A DNA stretch of 20,401 nt from CAZESH01 sp964514665 (lineage in GTDB: Bacteria; Bacillota; Bacilli; Paenibacillales; KCTC-25726): assembly GCA_964514665.1 (NCBI GenBank), contig CAZESH010000047.1:1-20401 (forward strand), written 5' to 3'. The notes below the pieces were generated by a model that was given only the letters and a program-made list of their open reading frames with translations, was not told the DNA's origin and did not search any database. The translations under genes and the position numbers were made by a program. Each line of letters opens with the position of its first letter. The stretch's first letter is position 1. This document shows, piece after piece, positions 15,352 through 20,401 of the stretch.

Positions 15352-15601
15352 GCAGCGTGCAAGACGCTCTTCATACTCCCGAAAAAAAACCCTATAAATT
15401 AAAAAGTCTTTTTGTCGGGTGGGGGGTATCTTCTTCCGTCGCTCTTGAAACCAGGAAATAGGATAAGATTTTGCGGTAATTTCCCGGTTTCAAAGGCGAC
15501 CGCCAGGTCTCTACAGAAGATACCCCCCAGCCCTATAGGTTTTAATTCAAAATGTTTTGGGGTCTTTCCGGGCAGCGTCCATGCAGCGTGCGAGACGCTG
15601 C
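15352..15601. repeat. Long imperfect inverted repeat (MITE-like or structured RNA element)
   Basis: The two halves of this gene-free stretch pair about a centre near 15469. Perfect arms: GGGGGGTATCTTCT (15421-15434) with AGAAGATACCCCCC (15515-15528). Inner arms: 15438-15459 with 15479-15500, 19 of 22 identical, closing on a 19-base loop. Outer arms: AATTAAAA (15397-15404) with TTTTAATT (15540-15547), CCC/GGG blocks, and CTCCCG (15376-15381) with CGGGCAG (15569-15575). The ends carry the same short hairpin in direct copies: GCAGCGTGCAAGACGCT (15352-15368) and GCAGCGTGCGAGACGCT (15583-15599). No coding capacity and no clear target-site duplication; CCCTATA occurs at 15390 and 15531 but not at the ends of the arms. 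The rest of 15350-15756 holds the terminator-like end and the rsmF leader hairpin. Confidence 0.7.
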
Positions 15602-15606
15602 TTTTT
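15583..15606 (+). terminator. Terminator-like hairpin at the end of the inverted repeat
   Basis: GCAGCGT (15583-15589) and ACGCTGC (15595-15601) form a perfect 7-bp stem over GCGAG, followed by TTTTT (15602-15606). It probably ends transcription from the pyrD-relQ-DUF309 operon. A near-copy of the hairpin without the T-run lies just after the DUF309 stop (15352-15368). Confidence 0.65.
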
Positions 15607-15687
15607 GCCATTGCAGACGCTGCTTGCAGCTAACACAATCAGCTTGTTCATAGCGAATCTTGCTTTGCAGCAAAATAAACATGAAAA

Positions 15688-15734
15688 ACGGTCGTTTGAT
15701 TATGCCAGTCCCTTTATACTGGACAAACGGCCGT
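15688..15734. promoter_or_regulatory. Hairpin in the rsmF leader
   Basis: ACGGTCGTTTG (15688-15698) pairs with CAAACGGCCGT (15724-15734) through 11 positions with one G-T wobble, and inside it CCAGT/ACTGG add a second stem. It ends 22 bases before the rsmF ATG. No T-run follows on the plus strand; AAAA lies on its left, so on the minus strand it would look like a terminator although no minus-strand gene is seen there. It may be a leader structure or block antisense transcription. Confidence 0.5.
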
Positions 15735-15756
15735 ACAGACAGGGGGCAATAAGAGC

Positions 15757-17211
15757 ATGCAGTTGAAGCTTCCGCAAGCGTTTGTCGATCGCATGAAGAG
15801 CTTGCTTCAAGACGAATACGATTCATTCATCGCCTCTTACGGGCATAACCGGAATTTCGGACTACGCGTCAACACCTTGAAAATTTCCGTTGCCGACTTC
15901 AAGCGGATTTCGCCGTTTACGTTGGATCCCGTTCCGTGGAGCGGCGAAGGTTTTTATTACGAGCAGGAGGAAAGGCCGGGAAAGCACCCTTATTATTATG
16001 CAGGTTTATACTACATACAGGAGCCGTCAGCGATGTCTGCGGTGGAATTGCTCGATATCCGGCCGGGCGAGCGGGTGCTGGATCTGTGCGCCGCTCCGGG
16101 AGGGAAATCCACGCAAATCGCCGCCAAGCTTCAGGGACAGGGACTGCTCGTTTGCAATGATACCTCGGCGGAGCGGATCAAGGCATTGGTCAAGAATATC
16201 GAGCGGAGCGGAATACGGAATGCGGTTGTAACCAATGAATCCCCGGAAAGCTTGAGCCGGGCATTTGCCGGCTATTTCGATAAAATTCTGATAGACGCTC
16301 CCTGTTCGGGGGAAGGCATGTTTCGCAAGGATGAAGACATGGTCAAGGTATGGTCGCCCGATTCCATCCGGACCTGCGCGATCATGCAGAAGGACATACT
16401 CGACTGGGCGGCCAAGATGCTGGTAACTGGCGGAACAATCGTCTATTCCACCTGCACCTTCGCTCCCGAGGAAAACGAATCGCAGATTGCCGCGTTCCTT
16501 GACCGGCATCAAGCATTCTCCGTTGCGCAGGTGCCTGAAAGCTTCGGGTTTTCGCCGGGAAGAGCGGACTGGGTCGACAAATGGAGCGGTGATCGCCAAG
16601 CGAGCGAATCCTCACGCCAGGCGGCTGCCGCAACGGCAAGGCTTTGGCCGCACTGCATAGAGGGAGAGGGCCATTTTGCCGCTGTGCTGGCAAAGCATAG
16701 TGACGAACATGACGCGGCAGAAACGGAGGCAATCCGCCATCAGTCGATCATGAAGCAAAGAGCGGGCAAAAATGAAACGGCGATTTGCGAAGACTTCCTT
16801 GAACAGATCGGCTTTAAAAAGCCTGATGCCGCAATCGTCTCCTTTGGCGAATTTCTGTATGCTGCCGACCCGGGACTGCCCGATCTGTCGGGGCTGAAGG
16901 TGGCCAGGCCGGGGTGGTTTATCGGCTTGGTGAAAAAAAACCGCTTCGTCCCCTCCCATGCGCTTGCCATGGCGATCTCCAGGGAGGAAGTGGCAAGAAG
17001 CGTGTCATTTCCCGCCGATTCGCAGGAAATCGTCCGTTATTTAAAAGGGGAAACGCTGGAAATCGAGGAAAGCCGGCTGGATAAAGCGCCGGGGGTTTCG
17101 TCCAAAGGCCATTGCCTGGTTTGCGTGGACGGATATTCCGTCGGCTGGGCAAAATGGATTGACGGATTGCTGAAAAATGAATATCCGCCCGGATGGAGGT
17201 GGACTTGGTGA
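15757..17211 (+). CDS. rsmF: RsmF/NOL1/NOP2/sun-family 16S rRNA m5C methyltransferase
   Basis: Transfers a methyl group from S-adenosylmethionine to a cytosine C5 in rRNA. 484 residues. ATG 15757 follows AGGGGG. SAM-binding motif I is DLCAAPGGKSTQIAAKL (from residue 109); the two family cysteines are present: C183 in DAPCSGEGMFRK (release/general-base Cys motif IV) and C233 in YSTCTFAPEENE (nucleophile, motif VI). After about residue 310 comes an RsmF-type C-terminal RNA-binding extension (a YebU-like pre-PUA/PUA segment with KVARPGWFIGLVKKNRFVPSHALAMAI). It is the first gene of a coupled group: its stop TGA overlaps the GTG start of the pseudouridine synthase. The exact rRNA position is inferred only; Bacillota members can modify more than one cytosine. 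Confidence 0.9.
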   Translation: MQLKLPQAFVDRMKSLLQDEYDSFIASYGHNRNFGLRVNTLKISVADFKRISPFTLDPVPWSGEGFYYEQEERPGKHPYYYAGLYYIQEPSAMSAVELLDIRPGERVLDLCAAPGGKSTQIAAKLQGQGLLVCNDTSAERIKALVKNIERSGIRNAVVTNESPESLSRAFAGYFDKILIDAPCSGEGMFRKDEDMVKVWSPDSIRTCAIMQKDILDWAAKMLVTGGTIVYSTCTFAPEENESQIAAFLDRHQAFSVAQVPESFGFSPGRADWVDKWSGDRQASESSRQAAAATARLWPHCIEGEGHFAAVLAKHSDEHDAAETEAIRHQSIMKQRAGKNETAICEDFLEQIGFKKPDAAIVSFGEFLYAADPGLPDLSGLKVARPGWFIGLVKKNRFVPSHALAMAISREEVARSVSFPADSQEIVRYLKGETLEIEESRLDKAPGVSSKGHCLVCVDGYSVGWAKWIDGLLKNEYPPGWRWTW

Positions 17212-17951
17212 AACAGACGCAGCGGCTTGATAAAGTACTTTCGCATTCGGGATACGGAACGCGCAGCGAATTGAAGAAGCTGGTGAAGCAAGGAGCGGTA
17301 ACGGTGAACGGGAAAACCGTCAAAGACAGCGGTCTTCAGGTGAATCCGCATGAGGACGAGATCAGGGTGAACGGGGAGAAGGTGCTTTTCCGCGAATTCA
17401 TTTATCTGATGATGAACAAGCCGCAGGGCGTGATTTCCGCCACGGAAGATGACAGAGAGCGCACCGTGCTTGATCTGCTGGAAGCCTCGGAGCGGCACTA
17501 TCAGCCTTTCCCGGTTGGACGCTTGGACAAGGATACGGAGGGCTTGCTGCTGCTGACCAATGACGGGGCGTTGGCCCATCAGCTGCTCTCCCCGCGGAAA
17601 AAGGTTCCGAAAAAGTATTATGCCGAGGTGCTCGGCCGCGTGGACGAGCGGGATAAACAGGAATTTGCCGCGGGAGTGGTGCTCGATGACGGCTACATCA
17701 CCCTGCCGGCGGAATTGAAGCTGCTATCAGCCGATGACGGCGCAGACGGTTGGCGCTCGCAGGTCGAGCTGGTGATCCACGAGGGTAAATTCCATCAGGT
17801 AAAACGCATGTTTCAAGCGGCGGGGAAAAAGGTCGTTTTCTTAAAACGGCTTTCCATGGGAGGACTGGAGCTGGATTCCGGCTTGTCTTTGGGCGAATAT
17901 AGAGAATTGACAAATGCAGAACTGCAAGGACTAAGGGAGTGGAGAGATTGA
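17208..17951 (+). CDS. RsuA/RluB-family rRNA pseudouridine synthase
   Basis: Converts a specific uridine in rRNA to pseudouridine. 247 residues starting at GTG 17208 (MKQTQRLDKVLSHSGYG), 8 bases after GGAGGT; the GTG overlaps the rsmF stop as GTGA. The ATG at 17193 would lie within the ribosome site. An N-terminal S4 RNA-binding domain (RLDKVLSHSGYGTRSELKKLVKQGAVTVNG) precedes the catalytic domain, whose catalytic aspartate is D107 in FPVGRLDKDTEGLLLLTNDG. Motif III (YYAEVLG) and the C-terminal KFHQVKRMF are conserved. It matches RsuA (16S position 516) in length but RluB/E cannot be excluded. Cotranslation with rsmF suggests a ribosome-maturation operon. Confidence 0.92.
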   Translation: MKQTQRLDKVLSHSGYGTRSELKKLVKQGAVTVNGKTVKDSGLQVNPHEDEIRVNGEKVLFREFIYLMMNKPQGVISATEDDRERTVLDLLEASERHYQPFPVGRLDKDTEGLLLLTNDGALAHQLLSPRKKVPKKYYAEVLGRVDERDKQEFAAGVVLDDGYITLPAELKLLSADDGADGWRSQVELVIHEGKFHQVKRMFQAAGKKVVFLKRLSMGGLELDSGLSLGEYRELTNAELQGLREWRD

Positions 17952-18739
17952 ATTTTAAATTGATAGCGCTTGATGTGGACGGCACCTTGATCAACGACGA
18001 TCATGTGTTGACGGATTTGACAAAAAAGGCGGTGCGGTCGGCTTACGAGCAGGGCTGCCGGATTGTGCTGTGCACGGGAAGAGCGCCGCAAAGCACGCTG
18101 CCGATCCTGGAAGAACTCGGTTTGGGAGGAGCCGTCATTACCCATAACGGTGCGGCAACGATCGACGGTTCGACCCGCGAAGTGCTTGCCGTGGATGCCT
18201 TCGGTCTGGAACAAATCATGCCGCTGATTGCTTATTCCCGTACGAATCAAGTCCATTTTGACGCCAATACCGTATTCCATCTGTATGTGGAAAGTTTGAC
18301 GGAATCGGAAATGAGCATGTACGAGAAATTTTTCGTCAAGCCGCTTCTGCTCAAGCGGATCGAAGAAATCAATGAGCCGATCGTCAAATTCACCTTTTTC
18401 GGAGAAAAGAGCGTGATCGATCGGATGGAGCGCGACCCGCAGCTTCACGTGTCGGGGCTGCGGATTATGCGCAGCGGCGACGCTTTTATCGATGTGATGG
18501 CGGCTAATGTTTCAAAAGGACATGCGCTGAAAGTGCTTTCGCAAAAGCTGGGCATTCCCAGGGAGCAAATCTTGGCTATCGGCAACTATTACAATGACCT
18601 GGAGATGCTGGAATTTGCCGGAGTCGGCGTGGCAATGGACAATTCGCCGGAGCAGGTGAAGCTGGGCGCCGATTATGTGACTGCCTCCAACAATGAGGAC
18701 GGAGTTTTCGCGGCACTATCCAGATACGGCTTGGTTTAA
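17948..18739 (+). CDS. Cof-type HAD-IIB family hydrolase
   Basis: A 263-residue phosphatase-like protein, start TTG 17948 (reads MNFKLIALDVDGTL) preceded by AAGGGAG; it overlaps the previous stop as TTGA. The GTG at 17939 falls in the ribosome site. HAD motifs: I is DVDGTL (nucleophile D9, acid D11), II is LCTGR, III is K190 in SKGHAL, IV is IGNYYNDLEML, where the usual G-D-x-x-N-D has Asn (N213) in place of the first Asp while D217 is kept. Subfamily members remove phosphate from sugar phosphates, FMN or other small metabolites. The substrate is unknown and the motif IV change may alter or lower activity. It is translationally coupled to the pseudouridine synthase. Confidence 0.9.
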   Translation: MNFKLIALDVDGTLINDDHVLTDLTKKAVRSAYEQGCRIVLCTGRAPQSTLPILEELGLGGAVITHNGAATIDGSTREVLAVDAFGLEQIMPLIAYSRTNQVHFDANTVFHLYVESLTESEMSMYEKFFVKPLLLKRIEEINEPIVKFTFFGEKSVIDRMERDPQLHVSGLRIMRSGDAFIDVMAANVSKGHALKVLSQKLGIPREQILAIGNYYNDLEMLEFAGVGVAMDNSPEQVKLGADYVTASNNEDGVFAALSRYGLV

Positions 18740-18851
18740 CCGTCAAGAGCATCCTTATGATTCGTGAATAGCATAGTTCTCCACAGATGGGACAATCTAT
18801 GATAGGGAATAATAATGCTGTAGCGGCATGTAAAGGAGGAGCTTGAAGATT

Positions 18852-19913
18852 ATGAAAAGAGTGCGGCTTAGACCCGACCTGAGAACCAGCGGGGGCGAAA
18901 TGAACGATATTTTGCTGGATGACCAATTTGCCGGTGTGATGACGCTCGTTTACAGGGAAAAGGATCGGCTTTGCGGTTCGCTGCAGATGGATACCACGGT
19001 TACGTCAAAAAAGCACAAAACGCTTGTGATCGACTTTGTCCGTGAATATGTGGATGCGCTTGTTGAGGCGATGCATATTCCGCAAAGCGACGTGATCGTT
19101 ACCTTCAGTGAGTACGACCGGATTTTCGAGACGGGTTATGATGCGGAAACGGAAGACGAAGCCGATGTGATGGAATGGCGGGAGAACGAAGAAACGCCTG
19201 AGATAGAATATGATGTGTTGAACAAACCGCGGTTTATCGACGTTGATCCCGATGAGTTTGAGGAAATGACAATGGATGAAGAAGATCAGGCGGCGGTCTA
19301 CGAATTGGTGATCGTGGGTGAAAAGAGAAATCAGGTGGAATATCATGTTTACGATCATCGTCAGCGTTGGGTGGCCGAAGCGTTCTTCACGCTGCAGGGA
19401 CCGGACGTGGTCGGCGAGGTCAGTTGGGTTTTCGACCCGACCGACGAAGAAATTGAAGCGATTACCGATCTGATCGTGTCCGATTTTGACGATCAAGTGG
19501 TGGAAAGCTTCACCATCGACATGATGTTTCAGGATGAACTGCTGGAAACGATTGATCTGACGCGCGAGGATTTGATGGACGAAGGCGAACCGATACCCGA
19601 AGCTGAGGATCGGAGCAATGATTACACAATCGTTTTGTCGAGAGATGACGGGGATGCGCTTACTTATGACATTTACAGACCGTCTAATGGCGGACTGCCG
19701 ATTGCCAGCGCGATGATCGATATCCGCTTTCGCGACGTGACGGGCTATATCGATTATCAGCAGCCTACGGACGAAGAGGAACGAAGCGTGATATCCGCCA
19801 TCCTGATGAAGGAGCTGGATAAGGAGCGTGATTTCAATTCTCTGAATTTGACCATGATCTATCAAAATCAACCTTTTGAAGAGCTGCATTTCGAAGCGGA
19901 AAATGTCCATTGA
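18852..19913 (+). CDS. Acidic protein of unknown function with three related internal repeats
   Basis: A 353-residue soluble, very acidic protein. AAAGGAGG is at 18832-18839; ATG 18852 gives 12 bases' spacing. TTG 18843 is too close to that site, though possible. No signal peptide or membrane segment. I see three related units: residues about 26-95, 150-236 and 258-350. The latter two share a pattern: Y-x-[IL]-V-x(n)-Y-x-[IV]-Y, then A-x-A-x-x-x-[LI], a glycine followed by a strand, P-T-D-E-E, a helix containing I-x-x-x-[IL], and a strand M-x-x-Q followed by E-x-[IL]. Unit 1 lacks the first hairpin and has T-V-T-S at the P-T-D-E position. A highly acidic linker (about 98-145) separates units 1 and 2. 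I do not recognise the family. It stands alone between the HAD gene and a terminator. Confidence 0.85.
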   Translation: MKRVRLRPDLRTSGGEMNDILLDDQFAGVMTLVYREKDRLCGSLQMDTTVTSKKHKTLVIDFVREYVDALVEAMHIPQSDVIVTFSEYDRIFETGYDAETEDEADVMEWRENEETPEIEYDVLNKPRFIDVDPDEFEEMTMDEEDQAAVYELVIVGEKRNQVEYHVYDHRQRWVAEAFFTLQGPDVVGEVSWVFDPTDEEIEAITDLIVSDFDDQVVESFTIDMMFQDELLETIDLTREDLMDEGEPIPEAEDRSNDYTIVLSRDDGDALTYDIYRPSNGGLPIASAMIDIRFRDVTGYIDYQQPTDEEERSVISAILMKELDKERDFNSLNLTMIYQNQPFEELHFEAENVH

Positions 19914-19946
19914 AGGCTAGCCGGAAAGGCTGTTTAACAACGGATG

Positions 19947-19980
19947 AGACTGTCGACAAAGTTACTGTCGGCAGTCTTTT
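19947..19980 (+). terminator. Rho-independent terminator after the triple-repeat gene
   Basis: AGACTGTCGACA (19947-19958) pairs with TGTCGGCAGTCT (19966-19977), 12 bp with one G-T wobble, over a 7-base loop, followed by TTTT and a T-rich stretch. Confidence 0.93.
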
Positions 19981-20098
19981 GATTTATTTCGCAATATTAC
20001 CGATCTATACTGACCCGATCTTCGCCCGGCATGTCGCTATTCATTTTCGTTTTTGAGCTGCCCGGATTTATAGTTGTCGGATATCAACATAATTATCC

Positions 20099-20127
20099 TT
20101 CCAACTTGCGACAAAAAAAGCGATAAT
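20099..20127 (+). promoter_or_regulatory. Candidate sigma-A promoter of the last gene
   Basis: TTCCAA (20099-20104) and GATAAT (20122-20127) are 17 bases apart, matching four and five of six consensus bases. Predicted start near 20134, leader about 33 bases to ATG 20167. The gene-free stretch 19981-20098 shows nothing else I can support. Confidence 0.45.
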
Positions 20128-20166
20128 AGAATCAAGAAGCATATTGATAAAAAGCGGGTGGTACTG

Positions 20167-20401
20167 ATGAAGCTGTCACAGGAGGAATTGGGAGCGATTG
20201 TTTTTTTATCTGAAGTGATTGTCGAAGGCAATAAACGCCCTTTGATGAGAGAAGCGCTGCAAATGCTGCTTTATCTTGCCAAGTCCCTTGACGAAGCCGA
20301 GGTGCCTGACGAAATCAAGCAGGAAATCGACGATTTGATGTCCAGCCTGCAGGAAAAGCTGGTTTCCGAGAATGACCGCATCCGGGAGATCAAGGACAAC
20401 A
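20167..20401 (+). CDS. Unknown small helical protein, 5' part only
   Basis: The open frame runs off the right edge of the window. ATG 20167 follows GCGGGTGGT. The visible 78 residues start MKLSQEELGAIVFLSEVIVEG and continue with acidic, amphipathic helices, ending SENDRIREIKDN, with no signal peptide or membrane helix. The pattern suggests an all-helical, possibly coiled-coil cytoplasmic protein. I do not recognise a family and assign no function. Its own promoter follows a strong terminator, so it is a separate transcription unit. Confidence 0.75.
   Translation, partial: MKLSQEELGAIVFLSEVIVEGNKRPLMREALQMLLYLAKSLDEAEVPDEIKQEIDDLMSSLQEKLVSENDRIREIKDN

Noticed and set aside
15390..15537. CCCTATA direct copies as a target-site duplication of a mobile element
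   Set aside because: The copies at 15390-15396 and 15531-15537 do not sit symmetrically at the ends of the inverted arms, and further pairing continues outside them.
15412..15633. Short open frame inside the long inverted repeat
   Set aside because: It crosses the repeat arms and loop, has no ribosome site and its translation has no recognisable protein features; the DNA symmetry explains the stretch better.
1..20401. tRNA, rRNA, CRISPR arrays, transposases or phage genes
   Set aside because: No cloverleaf-like sequence, regular spaced repeats, or integrase, transposase or phage structural motifs were found in any frame.

Overview
The window looks like chromosomal DNA from a Gram-positive spore-former of the Paenibacillaceae (Paenibacillus/Cohnella type). 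This is inferred from purine-rich Shine-Dalgarno sites before almost every gene, frequent TTG/GTG starts, a YjbM/RelQ-type small alarmone synthetase, a DUF309 protein, a secreted protein with a copper-amine-oxidase-like 'stalk' domain, and moderate GC content. No plasmid, phage, transposase, tRNA, rRNA or CRISPR signal was seen. Most genes are on the + strand; an AraC regulator and one tiny membrane protein are on the - strand.

Layout. (1) 1-291: C-terminus of a LivF-type ABC ATPase, closed by a terminator. (2) 447-6593: an envelope/signalling module of a CHASE2-class III adenylate cyclase, a secreted FecR-domain/coiled-coil/Ig/FN3 protein and a secreted six-bladed NHL propeller with a stalk domain. 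The 3' end of the FecR gene is broken: its last FN3 domain continues out of frame past the stop codon. (3) 6631-9906: a hairpin with a T-run whose 3' arm also holds the ribosome-binding site, then a three-gene catabolic cassette (Gfo/Idh/MocA dehydrogenase, DUF993 aldolase-like TIM barrel, xylose-isomerase-like TIM barrel). A convergent AraC regulator (10096-10926) is probably its regulator. A nested inverted repeat sits between the two. (4) 11055-12886: a membrane-anchored L,D-transpeptidase and a convergent 44-residue membrane protein. (5) 13001-15349: pyrD (class 2, apparently with a non-AUG start), a RelQ-like (p)ppGpp synthetase with an extended C-terminus, and a DUF309 protein. (6) 15352-15734: a roughly 400-bp gene-free stretch dominated by a long imperfect inverted repeat (MITE-like or structured RNA) and a separate hairpin before rsmF. 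(7) 15757-18739: a tightly coupled run of an RsmF-type rRNA m5C methyltransferase, an RsuA-type pseudouridine synthase and a Cof-type HAD hydrolase, with stop/start overlaps. (8) 18852-19980: an acidic protein of unknown function built from three related repeats, then a strong terminator. (9) 20167 to the end: the start of a small unknown helical protein.

The most interesting parts are the cyclase-FecR-NHL module, which suggests surface sensing coupled to cAMP in a Bacillota lineage; the uncharacterised oxidise/isomerise/cleave sugar cassette with its RBS-in-terminator leader; the long inverted-repeat element; and the triple-repeat acidic protein. All functional statements rest on reading motifs by eye; no database search was run.
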